Assembly (NCBI RefSeq): GCF_020781975.1 | Contig: NZ_JAJGNI010000013.1 | Coordinates: 1 to 64,000 of the forward strand | Origin: Microbacterium schleiferi | GTDB taxonomy: Bacteria > Actinomycetota > Actinomycetes > Actinomycetales > Microbacteriaceae | Direction: 5' to 3' | DNA length: 64,000 nt | Shown: piece after piece, positions 16,402 through 25,957 of the stretch | Position numbering within the stretch: the stretch's first letter is position 1 | Layout: each line of letters starts with the position of its first letter | The notes under the pieces: model-generated | What the model was told of the DNA's origin: nothing | Database searches by the model: none | What the model saw: only the letters and a program-made list of their open reading frames with translations | Translations under genes and position numbers: made by a program

Positions 16402-18453
16402 TCACCGACCGGACTTGGCGACCTTCTCGGGGATCGGTGCCGACCCGTCGGCTGCCTGGCGCGCGTAGTAGTCGGCAGCCTCGTCCTGACGCGCCTGCTC
16501 CGCACCGGACGCGATGGGTGCGCGAACATGCTCGGGTTCGTACCCGAACGCGTCGACGAGTTCCTGGGCGTGGGGCCGCAGCCGGCGTAGCAGCCGGTCG
16601 ATGTACCGGGTGACTGCAGCGGCTCGCTGGTTCGACAGGCGCCCATTGATGAGATACCACGACAGGTGCTTCTCGATGAGGGTCAGGCCGAACAGGTCAC
16701 GCAGCCACGTGAGCACCTGCTTGGTGTCGGCATCCTCGATGCGGTTCACGGCATCCGTGAACGCCTCCCACTGCAGCAGCTCACCGTGGGCGCGACCGGC
16801 CTCGATGAGCTCGGCCTGGTTCTCGTTGAACAGGGCCGCGGCATCCGTCTTCGACATCTTGGAAGCCGGGCGCAGCCGCCCTGCGATGTCGGAAACCATC
16901 TGCTGGACGCGGTCGCCGAGCAGCTCGTGCTGTTGGTCGCCCCGAAGCCCGCGCTCGACAGCGCGAGCGGTAGAGCCGAAGTCGGTGACGACCTGGCCGA
17001 ACTGGCGCAGACCCGCGCCGTGGACGACGTTGCCGGCAGTCTGACCCACGGCGAAGCGGGCGAGGGATGCGGCATCCTTGCCCTTGAACTGCTTGGCGTA
17101 GTCCGACAGCAGCCGCTTGCCGACCAGCTGCAGCAGCACGTTGTTGTCGCCCTCGAAGGTGACGTAGATGTCGAGGTCGGCGCGCAGCGCGGTGAGGCGG
17201 TTTTCGGCGAGGAAGCCCTGACCGCCGCAGGCTTCGCGCGCCTCCTGAATCGTGTCGAGTGCGTTCCAGGTCGAGAGCGCCTTCAGCGCCGCGGCGAGCG
17301 TTTCGAGATCCTCGCGCTCGTCGGGAGTGTCGGTGCGACCGCTGAAGACGCCGTCGAACATCTGCAGGAGCTCGTCGTGCGCGAAGGCCTGCGCGTAGAC
17401 CTGCGCGAGCCGGGGCAGCAGCCGACGCTGGTGCTTGCCGTAGTCCAGGAGTGTGACCTCGGGGGTTCCAGCACCGTTGTCGAACTGACGACGCTGATTG
17501 CCGTACGTCACCGCGATCGTGAGCGCGAGGGCGGATGCCCACGTCGAGGCGCCATCGAGCGAAACGCGCCCCTGCACGAGCGCGCCGAGCATCGTGAAGA
17601 AGCGTCGGCCGGGGCTGTCGATCGGGCTGGAGTAGGTGCCGTCGGGCGCGACATCGCCGTAGCGGTTCAGCAGGTTCTCGCGCGGGATGCGGACCTGGTC
17701 GAAGTGCAGGCGACCGTTGTCGATGCCGTTGAGCCCGCCCTTGACGCCGTCATCCTCGCCGCCGACACCCGGCAGGAAGGTGCCCTCGTCGTCGCGGATC
17801 GGCACGAAGAAGCAGTGCACGCCGTAGTTCACGCCGCCGGTGATCAGCTGTGCGAACACCGTCGCCGCCTTGCCATGCAGCGCGGCATTGCCGAGGTAGT
17901 CCTTCCACGCTCCGCGGAAGGGAGTATGAATGACGAACTCTTCGGTCTCGGGGTCATAGGTCGCCGTCGTGCCGATCGCCGAGACATCCGATCCGTGCCC
18001 GGTTTCGGTCATCGCGAAAGCCCCGGGCAAGTCGAGCGAGATGACGCCGGGAAGCCACTTGTCGTGGTGCTTCTCGGTGCCCAGCTGATAGATCGCCGAG
18101 CCGAAGAGCCCCCACTGCACGCCCGACTTGATCTGCAGGCTCGGGTCGGCAAGCACGAGCTCCTCGAAGCCGGCGAGGTTGGCCCCGTTGTCTTCGAGCC
18201 CGCCGTACTTCTTGGGGAATGCGCGGCGGGATCCGCCAGCGTCAACCAACAGATGCAGCTGGCTGAGGACCCGCTCGCGGTGCTCTTGCATAGACAGGCC
18301 GTTGATCTGCCAGAACGCCGGGTCCTTGATCATCTCGCGGGCTTCGCGCCGGGTGTCAGCCCACGTGCCAAGCAGCATCCGCGTGACCAGTTCGGCGTCG
18401 ATGTGCGGTTCGGCGGTGGGTGTTTCGGACGGACGGACAGCAGCGTCGACCAT
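16402..18453 (-). CDS. acyl-CoA oxidase/dehydrogenase, large (ACOX-like) form
   Basis: The 683-residue flavoprotein resembles peroxisomal-type acyl-CoA oxidases: an extra N-terminal helical region, then the acyl-CoA dehydrogenase core with AFAMTETGHGSDVSAI (flavin-binding strand), a mid segment YGNQRRQFDNG and the C-terminal VTFEGDNNVLLQLV carrying the presumed catalytic Glu. The C-terminal ACOX-type domain extends past 500. It would catalyse the first step of fatty-acid beta-oxidation, transferring electrons to oxygen or to ETF. I chose the ATG before VDAAVRPSE, with GAGAGG upstream. A promoter with a 17-bp spacer lies about 45 bases before it. Confidence 0.87.
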   Translation of the reverse strand: MVDAAVRPSETPTAEPHIDAELVTRMLLGTWADTRREAREMIKDPAFWQINGLSMQEHRERVLSQLHLLVDAGGSRRAFPKKYGGLEDNGANLAGFEELVLADPSLQIKSGVQWGLFGSAIYQLGTEKHHDKWLPGVISLDLPGAFAMTETGHGSDVSAIGTTATYDPETEEFVIHTPFRGAWKDYLGNAALHGKAATVFAQLITGGVNYGVHCFFVPIRDDEGTFLPGVGGEDDGVKGGLNGIDNGRLHFDQVRIPRENLLNRYGDVAPDGTYSSPIDSPGRRFFTMLGALVQGRVSLDGASTWASALALTIAVTYGNQRRQFDNGAGTPEVTLLDYGKHQRRLLPRLAQVYAQAFAHDELLQMFDGVFSGRTDTPDEREDLETLAAALKALSTWNALDTIQEAREACGGQGFLAENRLTALRADLDIYVTFEGDNNVLLQLVGKRLLSDYAKQFKGKDAASLARFAVGQTAGNVVHGAGLRQFGQVVTDFGSTARAVERGLRGDQQHELLGDRVQQMVSDIAGRLRPASKMSKTDAAALFNENQAELIEAGRAHGELLQWEAFTDAVNRIEDADTKQVLTWLRDLFGLTLIEKHLSWYLINGRLSNQRAAAVTRYIDRLLRRLRPHAQELVDAFGYEPEHVRAPIASGAEQARQDEAADYYARQAADGSAPIPEKVAKSGR

Positions 18454-18494
18454 GAGATCACCTCTCGATGAGGGGGAAGAGAACGTCAGGGTCC

Positions 18495-18542
18495 ACGGTA
18501 GGCATCCCACAAAGACGGCTCAAATCGCTTCACGATGCCTAC
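18495..18542 (-). promoter_or_regulatory. promoter and palindrome upstream of the acyl-CoA oxidase gene
   Basis: On the minus strand TTGAGC (18518-18523), a 17-base spacer and TACCGT (18495-18500) form a good promoter. A 9-base inverted repeat, GTAGGCATC at 18498-18506 and GATGCCTAC at 18534-18542, brackets the -35 and overlaps the -10. It may be an operator for a fatty-acid-responsive repressor, though both arms contain the GGATGCC word common in this genome. Confidence 0.5.
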
Positions 18543-18621
18543 AACAAGGGTCGACGACGTCGGACCGGATGGTTGTGGTGTTGCGACAGGGCGCTCCGGA
18601 AGCCTCCAGCCGGATGCCGCC

Positions 18622-19173
18622 TCACTCGCTCCCCTCGCGTTGCACCCACTCCACGGCGCGCTCGGCGACCGTTGCCACAGCCTCGGTGACATCGACCACC
18701 ACGCCCGCCTCGTCGTCACCGAGCGGTTCGAGCGTGGCCAGCTGCGAGGCCAGCAGCGCCGGGGGCATGAAGTGTCCGGTGCGGGCGAGCGCCCGGGCGC
18801 TGAGGAGCTCCGGATCACCGGTGAGGTGGACGAACACCGTGTGAGGAGCACGTGCGCGCAGGCGATCCCGATACGACCGCTTCAGCGCGGAGCACGCGAC
18901 GACGACACCGGGCGCCTCTGCGACGGCACTGTCGGGCACCTCTCCGCCCGTGGAGCGCAGCGCCAGCCGGTCGCCGACCAGGTCGAGCCACGGCATCCTG
19001 TCGGCATCCGTCAACGGAATACCCTGCGACATCTTCGCGACGTTCTCGGCTGGATGCAGGTCATCGGCGTCGACGAACGGGAGGTGGAGGCGCCGGGCGA
19101 TCTCGATCCCGACCACCGACTTGCCGCTCGCACTGACTCCCATGACGACGATCGCGGTGCCGGGTCGGGTCAT
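18622..19173 (-). CDS. gntK: gluconokinase
   Basis: The 183-residue GntK-type kinase phosphorylates gluconate to 6-phosphogluconate, feeding the pentose phosphate pathway. It has the P-loop GVSASGKS (about residues 12-19), FVDADDLHP, and ACSALKRSYRDRLR with the RTGHFMP segment that distinguishes gluconokinases from shikimate kinases. Length is typical (about 175). No gluconate permease or GntR regulator is adjacent. The ATG lies six bases after a TAGGCT hexamer. Confidence 0.92.
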   Translation of the reverse strand: MTRPGTAIVVMGVSASGKSVVGIEIARRLHLPFVDADDLHPAENVAKMSQGIPLTDADRMPWLDLVGDRLALRSTGGEVPDSAVAEAPGVVVACSALKRSYRDRLRARAPHTVFVHLTGDPELLSARALARTGHFMPPALLASQLATLEPLGDDEAGVVVDVTEAVATVAERAVEWVQREGSE

Positions 19174-19185
19174 GGGGCCAGCCTA
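19174..19185 (-). promoter_or_regulatory. leaderless -10 element of gntK
   Basis: Minus-strand TAGGCT, six bases, ATG, with no Shine-Dalgarno sequence. Confidence 0.55.
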
Positions 19186-19238
19186 CGGGGCGCCTCGCAC
19201 TGGCTCGTTGCGGGACTGAACGCCTCCGGGTTGTCGAG

Positions 19239-21194
19239 TCAGGCGTGAGCGGCGACGACGGCGAGGACGGCGTCGCCGTAGGCATCCTTCTTCTTCGCCC
19301 CGATGCCGGTGATCCCCTCGAGTCCCGCGGCCGAGGTCGGGCGGGTGGCGGCCAGCGCGCGCAGGGTCGCGTCGCCGAAGACGACGTAGGCGGGCACTCC
19401 CTGCTCGCGCGCGGTCTCGGCCCGCCACGCCCGCAGCGCCTCGAAGAGGTCGCGGTCAGCCGGGGCGACATCCGCAGCCGCCGTCTTGCGCACGCGCGCC
19501 GATCCCACGCGTCCAGCGACATCGCGACGAAGGGGCACCGCCTGTTCGCCCTTGAGCACGGGGCCAGCCGCCTCGCCGAGAGCGAGCGTGCCGTACTCAC
19601 CGCGGGCGACCAGGATGCCCCGGGCAAGGAGCTGGCGCACGACGCTGCGCCAGTCCTGGTCTGACAGGTCGGACCCGATGCCGTAGGTCGCGAGGCTCTG
19701 GTGACCGAGCTGGCGGATCCGTTCGGTGTCGGCGCCGCGCAGGATGTCGATGAGCTGCCCAGCGCCGTAGGCCTGGCCGCGCTCGCGCTGCAGGCGCACG
19801 ATCGTCGAGAGCAGCTTCTGGGCCGGGACGAGTCCGTCCCACGTCTGGGGCGGCTCGAGGCACGTGTCGCAGTTGCCGCACGCCTCGGCGGGCTGGCCGA
19901 AGTACCCCAGCAGGTTCACCCGCCGGCACTCGACGGTCTCGCAGAGGGCGAGCATGGCATCCAGGTGCTGATGCTGGCGGCGCTTGCGGGCAAGATCGCC
20001 CTCGCCGCCGTCGATGAGGCGCCGCTGCTGCACGACATCCGCGAGGCCGTACGCCATCCACGCCACCGACGGCTCACCGTCGCGGCCGGCCCGACCGGTC
20101 TCCTGGTAATAGCCCTCGACCGATTTCGGCAGGTCGATGTGGGCGACGTACCGGACGTCGGGCTTGTCGATGCCCATCCCGAAGGCGATAGTCGCGACCA
20201 TGACGACGCCGTCTTCGCGCAGAAACCGCTGCTGGTTCGCGGCACGGATGCCGGCATCCAGCCCCGCGTGGTACGGCAGCGCGTCGATGCCTTGGCCGCG
20301 CAGGTAGGTGGCGGTCTGCTCGACGCTCTTGCGGCTCAGGGCGTAGACGATGCCGGATGCACCGGCGGGCTGGGCGCGCACGAACGCGGTGAGCTGGCGG
20401 CGCACGTCGGTCTTGGGCTCGATGCGGTACTGGATGTTGGGCCTGTCGAAGCTCGCGACGAAGTGTCGGGCGTCGGGAAGGCGAAGCCGATCGGTGATCT
20501 CGCGGTGGGTCTCACGCGTTGCGGTAGCGGTGAGCGCCATGCGGGGGACACCGGGAAAGCGCTCGGCGAGATCACCGAGAGCCAGGTAGTCGGGGCGGAA
20601 ATCGTGGCCCCACTGCGACACACAGTGGGCTTCGTCGATGGCGATGACGCTCAGCCGCCCCCGCTGCAGCAGCGCCGTCGTCGCAGCCCCCGACAGGCGC
20701 TCGGGTGCCACGTAGAGCAGATCGAGCTCACCGCTCAGGTACGCGCGCTCGGTGTCGGCGCGCTCGGGCGCTGACTGCGTGGAGTTCAGCGCCGCAGCTC
20801 GTACGCCGTTGGCGCGCAGCGCCTCGACCTGGTCGTGCATGAGGGCGATGAGGGGCGAGATCACCAGGCCCGTGCCCTCGCGCACGAGCGCGGGAACCTG
20901 GTACGTGATGCTCTTGCCGCCACCGGTCGGCATCAGGACGACGGCATCCCCACCCGCGGTGACATGGTCGACGATGTCGGCCTGGTCGGCGCGGAAGGCG
21001 TCGTACCCGTACACCTCGCCCAGCACGGCGAGCGGATCTGCACCTGCGAACGAGCGGGCGGGAGCCGCAGGTGCGGCCTGGATGCCGGCGGCGGCCGGCG
21101 CCCAGTCCTCGGGCGGCTCCTCGCCGTCGGGAGGTGGCGCGAGATCGTCCGGATCCCACACCAGATCGGCGTAGGGGTCTTCGGGCGTGCTCAC
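19239..21194 (-). CDS. recQ: ATP-dependent DNA helicase RecQ
   Basis: This RecQ helicase has the full domain order: a Pro/Ala-rich N-terminal extension, helicase core with [12 protein letters not shown] (Walker A) and [19 protein letters not shown], the four-cysteine zinc element [23 protein letters not shown] region, a winged helix and a C-terminal HRDC domain (from [11 protein letters not shown]). It unwinds forks and recombination intermediates. Two GTG starts are possible: one at 21251 overlapping the upstream helicase stop (GTGA), and the one used here at 21194, six bases after TACGGT. The extra residues in the longer form are glycine-rich spacer-like sequence, so I favour the shorter form without certainty. 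Confidence 0.9.
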   Translation of the reverse strand: MSTPEDPYADLVWDPDDLAPPPDGEEPPEDWAPAAAGIQAAPAAPARSFAGADPLAVLGEVYGYDAFRADQADIVDHVTAGGDAVVLMPTGGGKSITYQVPALVREGTGLVISPLIALMHDQVEALRANGVRAAALNSTQSAPERADTERAYLSGELDLLYVAPERLSGAATTALLQRGRLSVIAIDEAHCVSQWGHDFRPDYLALGDLAERFPGVPRMALTATATRETHREITDRLRLPDARHFVASFDRPNIQYRIEPKTDVRRQLTAFVRAQPAGASGIVYALSRKSVEQTATYLRGQGIDALPYHAGLDAGIRAANQQRFLREDGVVMVATIAFGMGIDKPDVRYVAHIDLPKSVEGYYQETGRAGRDGEPSVAWMAYGLADVVQQRRLIDGGEGDLARKRRQHQHLDAMLALCETVECRRVNLLGYFGQPAEACGNCDTCLEPPQTWDGLVPAQKLLSTIVRLQRERGQAYGAGQLIDILRGADTERIRQLGHQSLATYGIGSDLSDQDWRSVVRQLLARGILVARGEYGTLALGEAAGPVLKGEQAVPLRRDVAGRVGSARVRKTAAADVAPADRDLFEALRAWRAETAREQGVPAYVVFGDATLRALAATRPTSAAGLEGITGIGAKKKDAYGDAVLAVVAAHA

Positions 21195-21206
21195 CGCTCC
21201 ACCGTA
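21195..21206 (-). promoter_or_regulatory. leaderless -10 element of recQ
   Basis: Minus-strand TACGGT (21201-21206), six bases, GTG. It would give RecQ expression independent of the helicase gene just upstream. Confidence 0.4.
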
Positions 21207-21247
21207 TCCGGCGCCGCTGACGCTGCCACGGCCAGCACCGTCGCCGC

Positions 21248-23857
21248 TCACAGCCGCACGACCTCAGTGACGCGAACGACAGCGGTTCCCTCCTCGACGG
21301 ATGCCGCAAGGTCCACCTCGGCACGGATGCGCCAGTCATGGTCTCCGGCGGGGTCGTCGATGATCTGCTCGACCCGCCAGGTGTCGGCATCCGTCGTATC
21401 GATGACGCAGAGCTGCGGCGAGCGCGCGGGACCGCCCGTGAGGATCTCGTCGTGCTCGTCGTAGTACCGATCCATCGCCGCCGACCAGTCGACGCCTGGA
21501 TCGAGTTCTGCCAGCGCGTCGTCGTCTTGGAGGGCCGCGAGCTGCACCCGGCGGAACAGTTCGTTGCGCACGAGCACCGTGAACGCGCGACGGTTCGTGA
21601 GCACGGACGGCGGCGCGGGTGGCACGACCGGCGCTTCGGGGTCGGCCGCCGGATCGATCAGCGCCGACCACTCGTCCACGAGCGACGAGTCAACCTGCCT
21701 GACCAGCTCGCCGAGCCACTCGATGAGATCGAGCAGGTCGTCAGTGTGCGCCTCGGCCGGCACGGTCTGGCGGACGGCACGGTAGGCATCCGAGAGGTAG
21801 CGCAGCACCAGGCCTTCGCTGCGGGCGAGCTGGTAGAACGAGACGAACTCCCCGAACGACATCGCCCGCTCGTACATGTCTCGCACGACTGACTTCGGCG
21901 AGAGCTCGAAATCGAGCACCCACGGCTGGCTCGACGCGAAGACCGCGAACGACTGGGCAAGCAGCTCTGCCAGCGGCTTCGGGTAGGTGATCTCTTCGAG
22001 CAGCGCCATCCGTTCGTCGTACTCGAGCCCGTCGCGCTTCATGGCCGCCACCGCTTCACCCCGCGCGCGGAACTCCTGCTGCGAGAGGATCGCGCGGGGG
22101 TCATCCAGCGTCGCCTCGATCACGCTCACGACATCCAGCGCGTAGTGGCCAGTGCCAGTCGTGGTCGTGGCACCCGACGTTCGCAGATTCGCGCCAGGTT
22201 CGGAGGATTCTGGCTCAGGACTGCGGAGTTCGTGCGATTCTGCGGAGTTCGTGGGGACGGAAGGGGTCGCCAGGGCGCTCGCGTCGGGGTCGAGAAGGGA
22301 GATCGCAGCGAGCGCGAAGGGGGAGAGCGGCTGGTTGAGGGCGAAGTTCGGCTGCAGATCGACGGTGAGACGGATGCCGTCAGCGTCGACATCCACGATC
22401 CCTGCCGTCCGCAGCGTGCGGAAGATCGCAAGCGCGCGGCGCGCGAGCTCGTACTGCCGGGCGCGGGGTTCGTGGTTGTCGAACACGAGAGAGCGGACGT
22501 TCCCGAAGACGTCTCCGCCGCGGCCAATGACGTTGATGAGCATCGCGGCGGTCAGCTGCAGATGCGGGGTGAGCGGCTCGGGTTCGGCGGCGACCAGCCG
22601 CTCGAACGAGCCCTCGCCCCAGTTCACCTGGCCGGTCGGGGCCTTCTTGCGCACGATCTTCTTGCGCTTGGCAGCGTCGTCGCCCGCCTTGGCGAGGGCC
22701 ACCGCGTTCTCGATCTCCCACTCCGGCGCCATCACGACGACGTTGCCGTAGGGATCGAATCCGGCCCGGCCCGCGCGACCTGCGACCTGATGGAACTCAC
22801 GGGCGCTGAGCTGCCGCATCCGGGTGCCGTCGAACTTCGTGAGCGCCGTGATGAGCACCGTGCGGATGGGCACGTTGATCCCGACGCCGAGGGTGTCGGT
22901 GCCGCAGATGACCTTGAGCAGGCCCCGCTGGGCGAGGGTTTCGACGAGGCGCCGGTAGCGCGGCAGCATCCCGGCGTGATGGATGCCGATGCCGGCGCGC
23001 ACCAGGCGCGAAAGCGTCTTGCCGAACCCCGTCGTGAACCGGAACCCGCCGATCTCGGCAGCGATCTGATCGCGCTGCTCGCGCGAGGCGATCTTGGTGT
23101 TGATGAGCGCCTGGGCCCGCTCGAGGGCCGCGGCCTGCGAGAAGTGGACGATGTAGATCGGAGTCTCGGCCTCCTCCAGCAACCGCTCGACGACGTCGTG
23201 GACCGGGCGCCGCTCATACGAGAAGTGCAGCGGCACGGGGCGCTCGACGCCGGTGATCTGCGCCACCTCGCGTCCCGTGCGGCGCTCGAGGTCGGACACG
23301 ATCGGGGTGACATCGCCGAGGGTCGCCGACATGAGCAGGAACTGCACGCGCGGAAGAAGCAGCAGCGGCACCTGCCACGCCCAGCCGCGCTCGGGGTCGC
23401 TGTAGTAGTGGAACTCGTCCATCACGACGGCGTCGATGTCGGCATCCGTGCCCTGCCGCAGGGCGACGTTCGCGAGGATCTCAGCGGTGCAGCAGACGAT
23501 CGGTGCGTCTGCGTTGACGGACGAGTCGCCGGTGACCATTCCCACGTTCTCGGCACCGAAGATCTCGACGAGCGCGAAGAACTTCTCGGCCACGAGCGCT
23601 TTGATCGGCGCGGTGTAATACGAACGGCCGCCGCGAGCCAGGGACGCGGTGTGGGCAGCGATCGCGACGAGCGACTTGCCGGTGCCGGTCGGGGTCGACA
23701 GCACCACGTGCGAACCCGAGACCAGCTCGATGGCAGCCTCGTCTTGCGCGGGGTAGAGACGGATGCCGCGCCCCTCGGCCCAGGCAACGAACGTGTCATA
23801 GACGGCATCCGGGGCGGCGTCTGTCACCGCGTCGGCGAGCGTCGGTGAAGGAGTCAC
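21248..23857 (-). CDS. DEAD/DEAH-box helicase with DUF3516 domain (Ski2-like)
   Basis: The 869-residue superfamily 2 helicase has Walker [13 protein letters not shown], the DExH box [15 protein letters not shown], the helicase C domain with [14 protein letters not shown] and [15 protein letters not shown], and a long C-terminal DUF3516 region. It resembles Ski2/Mtr4-like enzymes found in actinobacteria, and RNA or DNA remodelling is plausible. A low-complexity Ser/Glu/Thr insertion near residue 510 looks like a flexible linker. Tandem GTG codons begin it; the second sits six bases after CAGACT. Its stop region abuts recQ, giving two helicases in series. The open frame continuing upstream is antisense to the acetyltransferase-like gene and is not coding. 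Confidence 0.85.
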   Translation of the reverse strand: MTPSPTLADAVTDAAPDAVYDTFVAWAEGRGIRLYPAQDEAAIELVSGSHVVLSTPTGTGKSLVAIAAHTASLARGGRSYYTAPIKALVAEKFFALVEIFGAENVGMVTGDSSVNADAPIVCCTAEILANVALRQGTDADIDAVVMDEFHYYSDPERGWAWQVPLLLLPRVQFLLMSATLGDVTPIVSDLERRTGREVAQITGVERPVPLHFSYERRPVHDVVERLLEEAETPIYIVHFSQAAALERAQALINTKIASREQRDQIAAEIGGFRFTTGFGKTLSRLVRAGIGIHHAGMLPRYRRLVETLAQRGLLKVICGTDTLGVGINVPIRTVLITALTKFDGTRMRQLSAREFHQVAGRAGRAGFDPYGNVVVMAPEWEIENAVALAKAGDDAAKRKKIVRKKAPTGQVNWGEGSFERLVAAEPEPLTPHLQLTAAMLINVIGRGGDVFGNVRSLVFDNHEPRARQYELARRALAIFRTLRTAGIVDVDADGIRLTVDLQPNFALNQPLSPFALAAISLLDPDASALATPSVPTNSAESHELRSPEPESSEPGANLRTSGATTTTGTGHYALDVVSVIEATLDDPRAILSQQEFRARGEAVAAMKRDGLEYDERMALLEEITYPKPLAELLAQSFAVFASSQPWVLDFELSPKSVVRDMYERAMSFGEFVSFYQLARSEGLVLRYLSDAYRAVRQTVPAEAHTDDLLDLIEWLGELVRQVDSSLVDEWSALIDPAADPEAPVVPPAPPSVLTNRRAFTVLVRNELFRRVQLAALQDDDALAELDPGVDWSAAMDRYYDEHDEILTGGPARSPQLCVIDTTDADTWRVEQIIDDPAGDHDWRIRAEVDLAASVEEGTAVVRVTEVVRL

Positions 23858-23962
23858 CACCCGAGTCTGCCTGACGGGAGTGCAGCGATGCCCGAGAAGC
23901 CAACCCTCGCGGAACACCGAGGCCGCCACGTACGTTGGGAGGAAGCAACGAAAGGACAGCTG

Positions 23963-24286
23963 ATGACCGACACGGATGTGACCCCCGAGGTCGTGCGCAA
24001 CGACGCCAAGGGACGATACGAGATCAGCCTCGACGGAGCTCTCGCCGGCTTCACCGAATTCGTCGCCGACGAGCAGGGCCGCCTCGTCTTTCCCCACACC
24101 GAGATCGATCCGGCCTTCTCGGGCCGCGGGTTCGGAACCGAACTCATCGGGGAGGCCATGGCGGATGTCGCCTCCCGCGGCGAGACCGTCGTGCCGGAGT
24201 GCTCGTTCGTGGTGCGCTACCTGCAGAAGCACGAGGTGAACGGGCTCGACATCGCGTGGCCCCACGGGTCAGCGCCCCAGGAATGA
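23963..24286 (+). CDS. GNAT-like N-acetyltransferase (acetyltransf_CG type)
   Basis: The 107-residue protein is a mini-GNAT of the YjdJ/NATD1 type: a short beta sheet (GRYEISLDGALAGFTEF), HTEIDPAFSGRGFGTELI forming the acetyl-CoA loop, and the C-terminal VPECSFVVRYLQKH. Substrates of these small acetyltransferases are not established. AAAGGA precedes the ATG at six bases. The stop overlaps the pirin start as ATGA, so the two are translated together. It is divergent from the DUF3516 helicase gene. Confidence 0.85.
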   Translation: MTDTDVTPEVVRNDAKGRYEISLDGALAGFTEFVADEQGRLVFPHTEIDPAFSGRGFGTELIGEAMADVASRGETVVPECSFVVRYLQKHEVNGLDIAWPHGSAPQE

Positions 24287-25278
24287 CCCGCCTCGATTCC
24301 GACGCAGCGGTCGCCGAAGAGGGTGCAGCCGACTGCGACGGACCCCGCCTGCTGAACCTCGAGATGCGGGATGTGCCGCTCGGGGGACTGCGCGCGATGC
24401 AGGTTTCCCGGGCACTCCCGCAGCGCGACCTGCCCCTTGTCGGGGCATGGTGCTTTCTCGACCGGTTCGGGCCGCAGCGAACCACCATGCGCGTCGAGCC
24501 GCACCCGCACATCGGCCTGCAGACCGTGACGTGGCCCATCAACGGCGAGGTGCGCCACCGCGACTCGGTCGGCAGCGACGTGATCGTGCGTCGAGGGGTG
24601 CTCAACCTCATGACGGCGGGCGCCGGGATCTCCCACTCCGAATACTCGGTAGGCGAGACGGATGTCGACCTCGACGCCCTGCAGCTGTGGGTGGCTCTTC
24701 CCGACGCAACCCGGTTCGGGGAGGCATCCTTCGAACAGCACGCGGATCTTCCGGTGCTCGACCTGCCAGCCGCCTCGGGGAGCGCGCAGGCTACCGTCGT
24801 GCTCGGAACACTCGGCGACGCGTCCTCACCGGCCACCGCACACACCCCGATCGTCGGTGCCGAACTGGAGCTGACGCCGGGAGCTGACGTGCTCGTGCCG
24901 CTCGAACAGGCGTGGGAGCACGCGCTGCTGCTGATCGATGGCGACGTGACAGTCAGCGGCGCACCCGGCGGGCAGGCGCACGACACCGCCGAACTAGATA
25001 CGAACCACCTGCTCTACCTCGGCACACACCGCGACGCGATCACCCTGCGATCCACCGGGGGCGCGCGGATCTTCCTACTCGGGGGCGAACCGTTCCCGGA
25101 CGAGATCGTGATGTGGTGGAACTTCGTCGGACGCTCACACGACGAGATCGTCGCCGCCCGCGAGGACTGGGAGAACGCGGCTGCCCGATTCGGTCACGTC
25201 ATCGACCACGGCCCGGAGCGCATCCCCGCCCCGCCGCTGCCCGGAGTGCGACTGACCCGACGGCGCAGACGTCTCTGA
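24283..25278 (+). CDS. pirin family protein
   Basis: The 331-residue protein is a bicupin of the pirin family. The metal-site histidines appear in PHPHIGLQTVTW and the later ISHSEYSVG carries the remaining His/Glu ligands. The C-terminal cupin contains LLYLGTHRDA and FLLGGEPFPDEIVMWWNFV, a family hallmark. Bacterial pirins may have quercetinase activity or modulate pyruvate metabolism, but no single role is proven. The start overlaps the acetyltransferase-like gene stop by four bases. The last residues are strongly basic (RRRRRL). Confidence 0.88.
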   Translation: MTRLDSDAAVAEEGAADCDGPRLLNLEMRDVPLGGLRAMQVSRALPQRDLPLVGAWCFLDRFGPQRTTMRVEPHPHIGLQTVTWPINGEVRHRDSVGSDVIVRRGVLNLMTAGAGISHSEYSVGETDVDLDALQLWVALPDATRFGEASFEQHADLPVLDLPAASGSAQATVVLGTLGDASSPATAHTPIVGAELELTPGADVLVPLEQAWEHALLLIDGDVTVSGAPGGQAHDTAELDTNHLLYLGTHRDAITLRSTGGARIFLLGGEPFPDEIVMWWNFVGRSHDEIVAAREDWENAAARFGHVIDHGPERIPAPPLPGVRLTRRRRRL

Positions 25279-25305
25279 GACCGACTTTGGTCCCGGACGC
25301 GGCAG

Positions 25306-25317
25306 TACGCTGATACG
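25306..25317 (+). promoter_or_regulatory. leaderless -10 element of the ECF S-component gene
   Basis: TACGCT, six bases, GTG. No Shine-Dalgarno sequence and no room for a riboswitch in the 39-base gap after the pirin gene. Confidence 0.5.
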
Positions 25318-25863
25318 GTGGCCCGATCCTCCGTCCTGACGACGCGTGTGCTCCTCACGACCGCCGCCATCGGCGTCGCGACGGGGCTCCTCGCGGGTAT
25401 TGCGGGCTGGGTCACGCCGTTCGTGCTCGGGATCGCACCGATCTTCTACGGATTCGTTCTCGGCGCACACGTGCTGCCGGGGATCATCGCGCAGGAGGTC
25501 ATCCGTCTGCCCTGGGTCGCGCTCCTCAGCCACGTGTTCGCGGCCCTGGTGGCCAGCGCCATGGCTCCCCAGTGGGCGCTGCGGTTCCTCGGCACCGCGA
25601 TCCTCTTCGGCGGCATCCAGGAGCTCGTTGCCGCCCTCACCCGCTACCGGGTGTGGGATGCCTGGCGGTTCTTCATCTCGGCCGTCGTCATCGGCATCCT
25701 GGTCGCTGTCGTCGTCGCCTTCGCCGCCGACCTCGCCTCCCTTCCGCTGCTGGCCCAGATCATCTACCTCATCGTGGCCGTGCTCGGCCCCGTCGCGTGG
25801 ACTGCTGCGGGTCTGGGAATCGGCGTCTCGCTGCGGCGCGCTGGCGTCGCGCGGCGCGCGTGA
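25318..25863 (+). CDS. ECF transporter S component, YkoE family
   Basis: The 181-residue membrane protein has five or six hydrophobic segments. It matches the YkoE type: APIFYGFVLGAHVLPGIIAQEVIRLPWVALLSH, then RFLGTAILFGGIQELVAAL and a TRYRVW segment. It provides substrate specificity for an energy-coupling factor importer. In Bacillus, YkoE is assigned to hydroxymethylpyrimidine uptake for thiamine; here no TPP riboswitch or thiamine gene is seen, so that substrate should not be assumed. The following ATPase and T-component genes complete the transporter, but they begin after a hairpin and an iron-box promoter, so the two parts may be regulated differently. Confidence 0.85.
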   Translation: MARSSVLTTRVLLTTAAIGVATGLLAGIAGWVTPFVLGIAPIFYGFVLGAHVLPGIIAQEVIRLPWVALLSHVFAALVASAMAPQWALRFLGTAILFGGIQELVAALTRYRVWDAWRFFISAVVIGILVAVVVAFAADLASLPLLAQIIYLIVAVLGPVAWTAAGLGIGVSLRRAGVARRA

Positions 25864-25865
25864 CG

Positions 25866-25911
25866 CTCCACGCGGCTTCCTCGCGAAACCGGAATCTCGG
25901 GGCGCGTGGAG
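25866..25911 (+). terminator. hairpin after the S-component gene
   Basis: CTCCACGCG at 25866 pairs perfectly with CGCGTGGAG at 25903, starting three bases past the stop codon and ending at the iron box. There is no T-run, so it may be a weak terminator or an RNA-processing hairpin separating S from the ATPase and T genes. Confidence 0.4.
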
Positions 25912-25940
25912 TTAGGTTCGGCTAAGTTAGGGCGTACTTC
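25912..25940 (+). promoter_or_regulatory. DtxR/IdeR-like iron box and promoter before the ECF ATPase gene
   Basis: The 19 bases at 25912-25930 (TTAGGTTCGGCTAAGTTAG) match 15 positions of the DtxR/IdeR consensus by eye, including the TAGGTT and GGCTAA cores. TTAGGT could serve as -35, with a 17-base spacer to TACTTC at 25935-25940, so a bound repressor would block the promoter. A GTTAGG direct repeat also lies in the site, so another regulator is possible. Confidence 0.5.
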
Positions 25941-25957
25941 CCTTCCGACGAGGACCC

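Noticed and set aside
23861..24265. Extension of the DUF3516 helicase upstream to an earlier start
   Set aside because: The extra codons are antisense to the GNAT-like gene and show no helicase homology; homology begins at the tandem GTG codons.
25279..25317. TPP riboswitch before the YkoE-type gene
   Set aside because: The gap is only 39 bases and holds a -10 element; no TPP aptamer motifs are present here or in the gap before the ATPase gene.
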